This document shows positions 45,001 to 52,506 of a stretch of 64,000 nucleotides of DNA, in pieces; positions within the stretch are counted from its first letter, which is position 1, and each line of letters opens with the position of its first letter. The stretch is from Rhizocola hellebori. Its GTDB lineage: Bacteria > Actinomycetota > Actinomycetes > Mycobacteriales > Micromonosporaceae. The stretch covers positions 62,001 through 126,000 of the forward strand of contig NZ_BONY01000019.1 in the NCBI RefSeq assembly GCF_016862955.1, given 5' to 3'. A program made the position numbers and the translations under genes. The notes beneath the pieces were generated by a model, which was not told the DNA's origin, searched no databases, and saw nothing but the letters and a program-made list of their open reading frames with translations.

Positions 45001-45872
45001 CGACAGCGCACAGTTTCAGTCCCGACACTGAAGTCCTGATGGCCGACGGCACCACCAAGGCGCTCAAGGACATCAAAGTCGGCGACGAAGTCACCGCCAC
45101 CGACCCCACCACCGAGCAGACCACCGCCCAGCTGGTCACCGCTCTGCACGTCAACCTCGACAACGACCTGATCGACGTCACAGTTAGCCTCGACCAGCCG
45201 GAGGCCTCTGAAAGGAATGGCGTCGGCAACGGCGACCGCAGCACTCGCGGCCCCACCGCGACGCTGCACACCACCGATCACCACCCGTTCTGGGACAGCA
45301 CCGCCAAGCAGTGGGTAAACGCCGCCCAACTGCGCCCCGGCAACTCCACCCTCGTCGGCCCTGACGGCCAGACCGTGCACGTCACGGCCTTGCACGAGGT
45401 CGTCGGCGTCAAACAAATGCGCGACCTCACCGTCGCCGCTCTGCACACGTACTACGTGGTCGCAGGGAATACGCCGGTCCTGGTGCACAACTGCGGTGAG
45501 AAGTATGTGACCTATACAAAGACGCACCCGGAGACAGGCCAGGTGTACACCGGACGCTCATATGGAACGGGTACACCAGAGCAGATCGTGGCGGCGCGCG
45601 ACGCTGGTCATCACATGAATGACAAGGGCTTCGGCCCCGCTGTGCTGGATCAATTCCAAGACGCGACACTCCCTCACGCCAGTCGTCACAGCGATCCTGC
45701 GTACCAAGCTATTCGAGGTCGCGAACAAGGGTTGATAGACTTCTTTGGGGGATCGCAAAGCGATGGCGGAACATCTGGAAATGCAATTCGAGGAATTGCG
45801 GCAGACAACCCATTACTTGATACATTCATGAACGCTGCTAATGTAGCGTTTGGCGGTTCAGGCCGACGGTAG
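42003..45872 (+). CDS. 5'-truncated Rhs/YD-repeat polymorphic toxin with HINT and nuclease-like C-terminus
   Basis: The open frame begins at GTG 42003 (in-frame stop at 41955); recognisable Rhs sequence begins only near 42097 (ESYLYTTGGWLLK), with no signal peptide or N-terminal domain, so the gene has lost its 5' end. YD repeats (YDANGNVLSATD, YDALGRVTQ, YDAAGRLATA) fill residues 30-590. The Rhs core NMHARWYNTDTGQFDSRD lies near 610-630 and a Gly/Ala-rich hydrophobic stretch at about 845-935. A HINT domain (about 1003-1163, ending TPVLVHNC) starts AHSFSPDTEVLMADG, with Ala where Cys1 is usual. The last 125 residues are a toxin domain (VYTGRSYGTGTPEQIV, IRGREQGLIDFFGG, GNAIRGIAADNP) resembling GIY-YIG/URI-type nucleases. 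Expression is doubtful. Confidence 0.8.
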   Translation: MRSLVLTPLPQSHVAAERILLRHPGQATESLTESYLYTTGGWLLKAVSPDPSRGSTINGYNNVGEVISTTDAVTNVTQCAYDFAGRKVLTTLPDGSKRKTIVDAGTGRPIAQQELSAANAVLRTNSVTYDANGNVLSATDGRGTVQSFSYDALGRVTQAVQPISATDSITASFGYDANGSRTRFTDGRNNTFRTTYNSWNLPEAQVDPGNSTFLTAYDSLGRVDNTLSPGGVRLTNHYDLMSNLTSVTGTGAEVSTVDKTYGYDSLGRVTSVSGSGGSNNLTYDDRGLPTSVTGPSGNSSFSWTADGLLASRTDAAATTSYTYDAAGRLATAANSSAGLNLALTYNNLSQPSQITYGSNQNRRILGYDTLHRLESDELKTAAGTSIAKITYGWDANDNETSKTTTGFAGSSANTYTYDWADRIVSWNATVYAYDKSGNRTQAGGKTFTYDAANRLQSASDGTTYQYTARGTLSRTTVGTVSTDTLSDAFNQVTRQYSTATQYSDYSYDGFGRVFQAGFAYSGTGNDLAADPAATYIRGPGGELLGSKTGANATYAWTDLHTDVVAQFTATGTTLAGSTTYEPFGKVTATGGTQGNLGYQSAWTDPQTKRVNMHARWYNTDTGQFDSRDTTSQSPLPASINANRFAYANANPLTRVDPTGHASDVTGGGGWSVDPAENEEGLDPCRRSADWYYRHGGGLAPPCVTSPTRDVNTGNPGFPGRTGNTVNGCAHGNYDWIFENCTGVGTYNGGNFSCVADVTHEVEMCFTKEQMGGVSPVLFGSELDLAVGRRGGYGDDPTTAQILMGVVLQQAINVAAQRQADLDQRNTDAKSAADCQASWACRNAGWVGTVVGAVAGTIAGAVCLAVTAGAGSIFCGALGGLVGGFVGSLTTGAMQGKHGAELWVGAAIDGLIGAAVGLVTLGLGAGLGVLIRKGLGTVAGQAFSGAIRSSVSNAGAKLANTALGRITAAARGLVAKAEEKFGKCTVATAAQAVTAGASAAATAHSFSPDTEVLMADGTTKALKDIKVGDEVTATDPTTEQTTAQLVTALHVNLDNDLIDVTVSLDQPEASERNGVGNGDRSTRGPTATLHTTDHHPFWDSTAKQWVNAAQLRPGNSTLVGPDGQTVHVTALHEVVGVKQMRDLTVAALHTYYVVAGNTPVLVHNCGEKYVTYTKTHPETGQVYTGRSYGTGTPEQIVAARDAGHHMNDKGFGPAVLDQFQDATLPHASRHSDPAYQAIRGREQGLIDFFGGSQSDGGTSGNAIRGIAADNPLLDTFMNAANVAFGGSGRR

Positions 45873-45918
45873 AATCCGGTGAGGCCGCAGGGATTGAGCG
45901 AGGACGGAAGGCAACGAG

Positions 45919-46371
45919 ATGGCAGTGCGTTTCGTGTCAGGTGGTGTTCTGAGAGTGCCGCTACCAGGCGAAGAGGTCGCCTACGCTGTCATGCTTGCTA
46001 CATTCCCGTATGTGGCATTCTACGGCGAGGATGACGGTTTGGTTGATCACAAGCCGCCAAGCGGGCGACCTCTGTTTGTGGTTGCCGTGCAGAAGAATGC
46101 CTATTCCGGCGGCGGCTGGGGACCAGTCCTATTCCGTTTGGGGGAACGGGATCTGCCGCAGATCCCGTCCTTCTATCGCCAGAATGTGATGCGCGCAGAC
46201 GACTGTGAAATCGTCGAGGCATCTGGAGTGACACGAAAGGCTAGTCCGGCGGAATGTATTGGGCTGGAGCGGAGTGCAGTCTGGGCGGCGGTTCATATCG
46301 AACGCCGCATCCAAGACCACTACGCCAATCGACCCAACGCATTCCTTGAGTCGATGCGATTGAAGCTTTGA
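45919..46371 (+). CDS. Candidate immunity protein, Imm26-like
   Basis: The gene starts 46 bases after the Rhs toxin stop, with GGAAGG before ATG 45919, and encodes 150 residues. Segments LRVPLPGEEVAYAVMLATFP and YVAFYGEDDG fit the Imm26 pattern (gDvv.vPL...yaYa.vl...vaFY). It has no signal peptide. Position and type make it the cognate antidote of the C-terminal nuclease-like toxin. Base composition is lower in GC than the flanks, as usual for toxin/immunity cassettes. Confidence 0.65.
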   Translation: MAVRFVSGGVLRVPLPGEEVAYAVMLATFPYVAFYGEDDGLVDHKPPSGRPLFVVAVQKNAYSGGGWGPVLFRLGERDLPQIPSFYRQNVMRADDCEIVEASGVTRKASPAECIGLERSAVWAAVHIERRIQDHYANRPNAFLESMRLKL

Positions 46372-46729
46372 TCAGCCTCCGATCGGCGCTGTGCATAACC
46401 CAACTCGGGGGAAGGGCGTGTCCGCTTGCGCGCTACGCTGCGTACCGAGAGTATTGCGCAATGTGGTGAAGGTCGTGGCGGTGGCCTGGGTTGCCGTCAA
46501 GTACCTTCCATAAAGGGCACACAATGATCGACTTGGATTGCCCAGTCGCCCTGATTTTTCATCACAGAAAACAAAAGCTGCCCACCTGCGCCCCGGCCAC
46601 TCCGCGCGGCAGGCGAACCCAACTGGCGCAGCGGCGTAAGGCAAAGCCATCTGACTGGACCCCGGATCTTGGTCACCAGGGGACCAGATCAGATGGACCT
46701 GATCACCGGGATCCAGTCACATCGATTGA
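46372..46729. other. Gene-free stretch in toxin locus
   Basis: No convincing gene in either strand. It contains only a short inverted repeat near 46690-46720 (GATCAG...CTGATC), which could end transcription of the minus-strand gene that stops at 46730. Confidence 0.4.
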
Positions 46730-47242
46730 TCAACCGGCTGGTTGGAAGTCAACGACCGCCACTTTCTCTTCCCGGTAGACGTCAAGATTCTCATAAACCC
46801 CAGACTGACCATCGCGGATCTTGTGGAATCGGAACGTGCCGTTCGTTCGGTTCGTGGACACTATGCACCGCACCGGAATCGGGTCTTCCATGTCAGCTAC
46901 CAACCGGCAGATCTCCAACGCGAACGCCACACCGTGTCGCAAGAGCACAACCTGGTCCACCTCACCGATCGACGGTTCTCCCTCCTCAGAGAGCGCCACA
47001 TCCACCGGGACCAGATCCTCAAGGTGGAAGCTGTTGACGAAGCACTCCCAGCCTGTGAGGTCGCCAAAGTTGCCCGGAGGAGGTGCCGCCCACAGCGCAC
47101 CGCCGTTCCACACCACCACTTGCTCACGGAGTTCGATGCCGTCCACGACCATCGCCCGCAGTCCCGCTGAGAGCCCGCCCGAGGGCATCGCGAAGCCGGC
47201 GCCCGCTAGCACTCCCAGACCAGCCGCGGCACCATCATTCAT
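46730..47242 (-). CDS. Hypothetical protein, orphan immunity-like
   Basis: The ATG at 47242 gives 170 residues. The first 25 residues are Gly/Ala-rich (MNDGAAAGLGVLAGAGF); the body is a mixed alpha/beta soluble protein with many acidic residues (LVPVDVALSEEGEPSIGEVD, RHGVAFALEICRLVADMEDP). No family is recognised. It is the only minus-strand gene inside the run of immunity-type genes. An inverted repeat lies 28 bases upstream. Confidence 0.5.
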   Translation of the reverse strand: MNDGAAAGLGVLAGAGFAMPSGGLSAGLRAMVVDGIELREQVVVWNGGALWAAPPPGNFGDLTGWECFVNSFHLEDLVPVDVALSEEGEPSIGEVDQVVLLRHGVAFALEICRLVADMEDPIPVRCIVSTNRTNGTFRFHKIRDGQSGVYENLDVYREEKVAVVDFQPAG

Positions 47243-47269
47243 TCGTATCACCAGCACAAACCCATGATC

Positions 47270-47305
47270 CCGATACCTGATTGGCCGCCGTCAGGGGGGT
47301 ATCGG
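47270..47305. promoter_or_regulatory. Inverted repeat upstream of the 46730-47242 gene
   Basis: CCGATACCTGA (47270-47280) and TCAGGGGGGTATCGG (47291-47305) pair except for four extra G bases in the right arm. It could be an operator or a hairpin. The rest of 47243-47578 shows no gene. Confidence 0.35.
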
Positions 47306-47578
47306 TACAGGGGCTTCGGCCACAACCCCCAGGCTGCCACGCGGCTCGACGCTCCCGGCCCGATGTCGTCTAGCCGGGACGTGTCACCCACGTCTCGATA
47401 ACGATCCGTCACCGGATCATGAGACCTGACACTGGGCGGCAGGTGTCTATTTCGCAGTCTTCTGGTCGCGGCTGGCCCGCTTGGCGGGTGCCGAACGATG
47501 TGGACAACTTAGTTATGGCAGCCCCGTTGTATCATTCGCAGATTCTCAAGCTCAGTTACCAGTATGGAACGGCTGATC

Positions 47579-47797
47579 ATGGCTCCAGATAGCGCAGCGA
47601 ACGAGAGGGCTCGCCTGCTGATTCGACAGTTACGTGACCCGACCTTGCCCGATGAGTCGGCTGACGCCTTACTCACCGAACTCGAACGTCTGCTGGGATA
47701 CCCGAGGGTTTCCGACCTGCTGTTCAACTCGGATCCGGAGTTGTCCGACGATGAGATGGTGGAAAAGGCTTTAGAGTACAAGCCGTTTGCGCTGTGA
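47579..47797 (+). CDS. Bacteriocin-immunity-like (colicin E immunity type) small protein
   Basis: The ATG at 47579 gives 72 residues (ATG 47564 adds five). The sequence LLTELERLLGYPRVSDLLFN followed by DPELSDDEMVEKALEYKPFAL matches the pattern of small colicin/pyocin-type nuclease immunity proteins, which bind and block a nuclease toxin. No matching toxin gene is next to it, so it is probably an orphan antidote. Confidence 0.6.
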   Translation: MAPDSAANERARLLIRQLRDPTLPDESADALLTELERLLGYPRVSDLLFNSDPELSDDEMVEKALEYKPFAL

Positions 47798-47912
47798 TCG
47801 ATGGAGTCCGAAGCGCTGGCCGAGGTTGAGTCATTTCCTGCGCAAAGGGCAAGTAAGTGGCATTCTCCGGTTAGCCAGCGGCGCGCTGCCAGGAAGGAAG
47901 AGGTCCTTTCTT

Positions 47913-48350
47913 GTGCACTTCGATGACCTTAGCGAATATACCTACGGGGAGCGGCCGAAGAGCTGCACAGGAGCATTAGCTGTCGGCTGGCTTGCCCTCT
48001 CGGCACCATTTGTAATGGGCGCGATCTCGCGCGCAGTGATGTCAAGAGTCAAAGTACTGGTGGAGAACCCGATTAATCTCACGCGCGGATATCATGCGTG
48101 CGAATTTTGCGTGGATCACCTCAGGAATCATAAGGTCGATTCGCGTGCACTTGTGCGCCAACTTCGCGACTTAGGCGCTCTCGGCAATGGCGAGATTTTG
48201 GTGACGGGGCTCGATGGAGTTTGCTATTTCTCGCCCGTACTTGTAGCGCATTACATGGAGGTGCACGAATACTGCCCTCCTCTTGAGTACTGCGAGGCGG
48301 TTGTCTCGATGCACTTGGACGCTGCCGTTCGACCCGATGAACGGCGCTGA
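47913..48350 (+). CDS. DUF7919-like protein, immunity-associated
   Basis: A GTG at 47913 preceded by GAAGAGG gives 145 residues beginning VHFDDLSEYTYG; an earlier in-frame ATG at 47787 would add 42 residues of poor coding character. Signature-like segments are DLSEYTYG, AVGWLAL, LTRGYHACEFCVDHL (Cys pair), GNGEILVTGLDGVCYFSP, AHYMEVHEYCPPLEYCEAV. I match these from memory to the DUF7919 family, small proteins common near polymorphic toxin loci. Function unknown. Confidence 0.6.
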   Translation: MHFDDLSEYTYGERPKSCTGALAVGWLALSAPFVMGAISRAVMSRVKVLVENPINLTRGYHACEFCVDHLRNHKVDSRALVRQLRDLGALGNGEILVTGLDGVCYFSPVLVAHYMEVHEYCPPLEYCEAVVSMHLDAAVRPDERR

Positions 48351-48454
48351 TATTTCAGACAAATGAGCAGGTGATGGTACCGAGTTGGGAAGGCTCACTG
48401 CTGGCCGGAACGGTGGCGTGGCGTATCTTGCGAGCGTCACAGGAAGGACAACGT

Positions 48455-48799
48455 ATGCCGCGAATGCATGACACCCAACCGCTGTACCTGCTGACGGTCG
48501 AATGCTACGAGTTCGTCGACGACGGGTGGCCGCCATGGGTGAAGGCTCGCTTGGTTGATGCTGATGGGAACACGTGGCATTTTGCCGAGAAGACGCCGAT
48601 GTTCTTCGACCAAGACGAGCCAACGGGTTCCACGCCATTGCCAGTGATGGGCAATGGTAGATGCGAAATTCTGCAATCTGGGCTAGATAGTCAGGGCAAT
48701 GAAATTCTGGTGGTGCGGGCCGAAGTCGAGGCGATCGAGGACGACATCTGCGAGTTTCGCGTAAGGCCGGAACAGATCGCGGGCCGCTGGAATGCCTAG
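48455..48799 (+). CDS. Small conserved hypothetical protein, immunity-associated
   Basis: The ATG at 48455 follows AGGAAGGA by six bases and gives 114 acidic, soluble residues. Aromatic-rich motifs YLLTVECYEFVDDGWPPWVK and WHFAEKTPMFFDQDE stand out; I recall similar small actinobacterial proteins in toxin-immunity arrays but cannot name a family. Two 5' in-frame starts back to 48371 lack ribosome sites. Confidence 0.55.
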   Translation: MPRMHDTQPLYLLTVECYEFVDDGWPPWVKARLVDADGNTWHFAEKTPMFFDQDEPTGSTPLPVMGNGRCEILQSGLDSQGNEILVVRAEVEAIEDDICEFRVRPEQIAGRWNA

Positions 48800-48930
48800 C
48801 GAACCGCGGCGGGTCCGCGAAATGTATTGAAGGAAGGCCTTCTTGTGGGGCTGGGGCGAAACCGTAGTCTCGTCGCGGTTTATGGTGACGGGTGGTCCGC
48901 ATCAGGGCGAGCGACGGGGAGTGTGGCGCG

Positions 48931-49440
48931 ATGGCGACGGTTGAGCAGTATGTCGAGGCGGTGCGGGGGGCGTTGGTGGGGGACGGGTGTGAGGTGTCGC
49001 AGGAGCTGTTGGCCGGCGACGCCGTGACGGTCGGGTATAGGGGGAATGCCAAGGCGGCCACCAGGATGCACACGTTCACGGTGGTGGCGGTGCGGGAGAA
49101 GGTGGACGAGGCTGCGGTTCTGGAGTTTACGAGCAGCGTCGTGGATCTGGCCAAAGTGCGTAAGGGGACCTGGCGCGGGGCGCAGTCGGGAGTGCTGGCG
49201 ATGCCGGTGCTTGTGTCGGAGAGTGTTGATGCGGGCGCGGTGGCGTTGATGGCGAAGGCGTTCCGGCTGAACATGGGCGGGTTCGCGGCTATGGCGCATC
49301 CGGCGATCGTGGATGTCGCGCAGGGGGCGGTGCACACGTTCCGGGGGACCCGGTGGTGGGGATATGCCTACAACGGGCTCATTCGCAAGAAGCTGGCGCT
49401 TTACCTGCCGGATCCGGGCAAGGTCGGCGTGGCGCGCTGA
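48931..49440 (+). CDS. Hypothetical protein, alpha/beta, 169 residues
   Basis: Start MATVEQYVEAVRGAL at ATG 48931. Helix-strand alternation (VEQYVEAVRGALVGDGCEV, HTFTVVAVREKVD, AAVLEFTSSVVDLAKVRKG, VLAMPVLVSE) is compatible with a small Rossmann- or nuclease-like fold, but no catalytic motif is clear. It closes the accessory region before the M36 protease gene. Function unknown. Confidence 0.55.
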   Translation: MATVEQYVEAVRGALVGDGCEVSQELLAGDAVTVGYRGNAKAATRMHTFTVVAVREKVDEAAVLEFTSSVVDLAKVRKGTWRGAQSGVLAMPVLVSESVDAGAVALMAKAFRLNMGGFAAMAHPAIVDVAQGAVHTFRGTRWWGYAYNGLIRKKLALYLPDPGKVGVAR

Positions 49441-49530
49441 GGGTGACGCGCATCGTGAAGGTGGTCGCGTAGCCGGGGTGTGAAAGTGGCCGCCGGCAAG
49501 CGAATCAGCCGGCGGCCACTGATATGGCGG

Positions 49531-52449
49531 TTAGTGTTCGAAGGCCTGGAATTCGGCGATGCGCACGTTGAGCGCTTGCGGGCTCGTGGTGGCGCAGTCG
49601 GTGTTGGCGCGGGTGTCGTTGTCCTGCTCACCGGCGTAGCCAGGGCCGCCGGTGCACTGGTTGGTCAGCACTTCGAGGCGCAGATGCGTGGCCTTCGTCC
49701 GTGGAATATCGAACGATTCGATGATTAGCTCCGGCGCCCTGGGGCGTGGGGCCACCGACGGGAACGCGTCGGGTTTGCTGGTGTAGACGGCGTGGAAGTC
49801 GGCCGGGTCGGCGCAGGTGACCGTGCCCTTGGCCTCACACGCCCACAACCGAAATTGGCGCAGGGCCGAGAAACGGCTCTGCGGGCCGCTGTCCGGGTCG
49901 GTGGTGATCTGCGGGCGCAGCATTGCGCTGACCTGGATGCGCCGCACGTGTTGGGCGGTGTCACCGGCGAGGTCGACGGTGATCTGCCTTCCGGCGACGG
50001 GGGCGCCCAGGGAGGCCCAGTTGGTGACCTCGTCGCCGTCGATGAGTTTGTCGAGGTTGATGCCGTCGCCGGTGGCGGTGGCGCCAGCGGCGGCGGAGGC
50101 GAAGTTGGCCCGCAGCTTGACCGGTAGGTCGCGCAGCTGGCCCGCCTTGACCTCGATCGGGCCGACCCGGGTGTGGCCGTAGCCGGGGGCGCGTACGACG
50201 AACTCGTAGACGCCGGGGACAAGGCTTACCGTGTCGGTGAGCGGGGTGGCCGCGTCGGTGTCGGCCACCGGGACGGCGCGGGCCTGGTACCGGCCGACAA
50301 ACAGCTCGGCATTGGCGATCGGGCCTCCGTCACCGGCCGGCCGCAAGGTGATCGTGGCCTCGGTGGCGTGCGGTGACGTGAAGCCTGGCACAGGATTGGC
50401 GTCCCCGGCGCCGTTGCTGGAAGCGGTCTCGCCCAAGCCGCGCTTGGCGAAGGCGTTCCACAGCAGGTCCTGGTTCGCGCCCCCGAAGCGGATCATGTCG
50501 GCGGCGAGCAGGGCGTCGCGGGCGTCCACCTGGCTGTTCTGGCTGTTGGCCATGAGCAGGAAGGAGTCGAACACCAGCTGCACCCAGCGGCGGTTGCCCG
50601 GGCACGAAGTGACCGGCGTTTCGCCTGCGGCACAGGACTTCTGCAGCCGCGGGTTGCCGTCGCCGTACCGCTTAATCATGGCTTGGCGGATGTCGAAGTT
50701 GGTCGCCGACCACACCTCGCCGGAGGAGTGGACCTGCAGCCCGACGAAGTCGTAGTCGACGCTGCTGTAGTTGAGGTCGCTGTCGCTCATGTTGTAGTTG
50801 CGGATCCCGGTGACCTGATCGCCGGTGACGTAGGGGCCGATGGCGAAGGCCTGTTTGCCGCGCGGCGCATAGCCGTTCTCGTTGAGGTATTCCATCGCCA
50901 GCAGGTCCGACCAGCTTTCGCTCATGCCCTGGGGCGAGCTGAGGCCCGCGTTCGGTCCGGCGATCATCCGGTTGGTGATGGCATGGGTGTACTCGTGCGC
51001 GATCACGGTCATGTCGAAGTCGCCATCGACGCACGGGGCGTAGAAGGAGCCCGCGATCGGCTGCCACAGGTACATGTTGGAGATGCCCGGCAGGCCGTCC
51101 GGCGGGGTGAACTGATTGGCGTTGTCCCGGGCGGCGAAGGTGGGCGGGCCGCCGCTGACGCCTCCGGCCTGGGCGTTGCCCTGCTCGAAGTCGCCGCCGA
51201 GACCGCCGCGGCCGAAGTTGTCCTGCTGCATGTTGAAGGTCGCCTCGGTGAAACCGAGGTGGTAGGACCAGTCGTGCATGCGGTTGTGCATGGCGAAAAG
51301 GTTGGCGCGGGCGGCGTCGATGTCGGCCGCCTGCGGCGAGGTGAACGTCGCCGGGTCGCAGCGCTGGGTCTGCCACTGGTTGGTCCACGGGTAGCTGTAG
51401 TCGCGGTCCGGGCGAGCGGTGGCGGTCTCCGTGCCGACGGTGCCACCGTTGTTGCTGAACCAGTTGTGCACCGCGATGGCGTTGTTGCCCTTGGTGGTCT
51501 GGGTCGTCGTGCCGGTGGCCGGGTCAATATCCCAAGCGGAGCCGATCGTCTCGTCGCAGCCGCGGGCCCGGGTCAGGCACCAGCGATCGCGGGTGTCGCG
51601 GGAGGAGTAGTCCAGCTTCGGGGTGTTCGGGAAGACTTCCCACTCGGGGTTGTCGCTGTCGGAGTCGACCAGGTTCTCCCGCACCAGCACGGTGCCGTCG
51701 CGTGCGTCGACATAGGTCGAGTAGGCGATGGGTTCCGCGCCGGTGAGGTCCGCGGCGAGCACCACCTCGTAGGCGGCGCGCGCGCCGCGGTCTGAGGTCG
51801 GGACGGCGACCAGCTTGGTGGAGGCGATCGTGGCGTCGGGCGCCTGCGCGTCGGTCTTGGCGAGGCGTTCGGCGTCGGCGGCGGTCAGCGTCGCCGGCTC
51901 GGGTGCTTTTCCGTCGGGGGCAAGCGATGAGGTGAGGTACCAGACGGAGCCGTCGCGGACGCCGATCGACATCATGCCGTCGACGGCGGCGGCCAGCTCG
52001 CCGAAACGCTGGCGCAGCAGGACGGCCGAGCCGAGCCCCATGGGCGCGACGGTCAGCACCTCCAGAGCGGCAGCCCCGCTTTCGGTCAGCCCAAGAACAT
52101 CGCGGTTGGCGGCCACATAGGCCAGGGCGGCCTGAGCCGGATCGGCGGGCAGGCCGGTGGCCAGCGGTGCGCCGGTCGACGCCAGGACTGCCGGTGTGCC
52201 AAGCGCATTCCAGCGCACTCGGGCGCTGAGCTGGCCCGCGCGCTGGCGCTGGCTCGCCGAGGGCTCGATCTTGCTGGGACGGTTGTCTTTGATCTTTGTG
52301 GTGACGTGGTCCCCGGGTGCCGTATCGGTCTGGACCCGGACCCCAGCCTGTGGCGGCGCCGCCTGGCCTCCGGATCCGAAGGCGAGCACGACGATGCCGG
52401 CGACCAGGAATGCAGTTGTCCGCGTGAACGCACGGGGTGAGGTGCGCAC
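49531..52449 (-). CDS. Secreted M36 (fungalysin) metalloprotease with C-terminal accessory domains
   Basis: The GTG at 52449 has AGGAGG five bases upstream and gives 972 residues with a signal peptide (FLVAGIVVLAFGSGGQA). An FTP-type propeptide spans about 35-280. The catalytic domain contains MTVIAHEYTHAITNRM (HExxH near 483) and GMSESWSDLLAMEYL with the third zinc ligand Glu. After about residue 720 come a carboxypeptidase-regulatory-like beta domain (LVPGVYEFVVRAPGYG) and an F5/8-type discoidin-like domain (DKLIDGDEVTNWASLG) to the end. Exported protein-degrading enzyme. Confidence 0.88.
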   Translation of the reverse strand: MRTSPRAFTRTTAFLVAGIVVLAFGSGGQAAPPQAGVRVQTDTAPGDHVTTKIKDNRPSKIEPSASQRQRAGQLSARVRWNALGTPAVLASTGAPLATGLPADPAQAALAYVAANRDVLGLTESGAAALEVLTVAPMGLGSAVLLRQRFGELAAAVDGMMSIGVRDGSVWYLTSSLAPDGKAPEPATLTAADAERLAKTDAQAPDATIASTKLVAVPTSDRGARAAYEVVLAADLTGAEPIAYSTYVDARDGTVLVRENLVDSDSDNPEWEVFPNTPKLDYSSRDTRDRWCLTRARGCDETIGSAWDIDPATGTTTQTTKGNNAIAVHNWFSNNGGTVGTETATARPDRDYSYPWTNQWQTQRCDPATFTSPQAADIDAARANLFAMHNRMHDWSYHLGFTEATFNMQQDNFGRGGLGGDFEQGNAQAGGVSGGPPTFAARDNANQFTPPDGLPGISNMYLWQPIAGSFYAPCVDGDFDMTVIAHEYTHAITNRMIAGPNAGLSSPQGMSESWSDLLAMEYLNENGYAPRGKQAFAIGPYVTGDQVTGIRNYNMSDSDLNYSSVDYDFVGLQVHSSGEVWSATNFDIRQAMIKRYGDGNPRLQKSCAAGETPVTSCPGNRRWVQLVFDSFLLMANSQNSQVDARDALLAADMIRFGGANQDLLWNAFAKRGLGETASSNGAGDANPVPGFTSPHATEATITLRPAGDGGPIANAELFVGRYQARAVPVADTDAATPLTDTVSLVPGVYEFVVRAPGYGHTRVGPIEVKAGQLRDLPVKLRANFASAAAGATATGDGINLDKLIDGDEVTNWASLGAPVAGRQITVDLAGDTAQHVRRIQVSAMLRPQITTDPDSGPQSRFSALRQFRLWACEAKGTVTCADPADFHAVYTSKPDAFPSVAPRPRAPELIIESFDIPRTKATHLRLEVLTNQCTGGPGYAGEQDNDTRANTDCATTSPQALNVRIAEFQAFEH

Positions 52450-52506
52450 GGGTGCCTCCTTGGTGTGGAATGGCGAGTGTGGTCGTAGGCCATTCAACCG
52501 AAGGAT

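Noticed and set aside
44094-45527. 477-residue minus-strand frame in the Rhs gene
   Set aside because: Antisense to the HINT and linker regions; no recognisable domain.
46690-46722. Inverted repeat as a possible operator or attachment site
   Set aside because: Only 6-base arms and no integrase nearby; at most a weak terminator.
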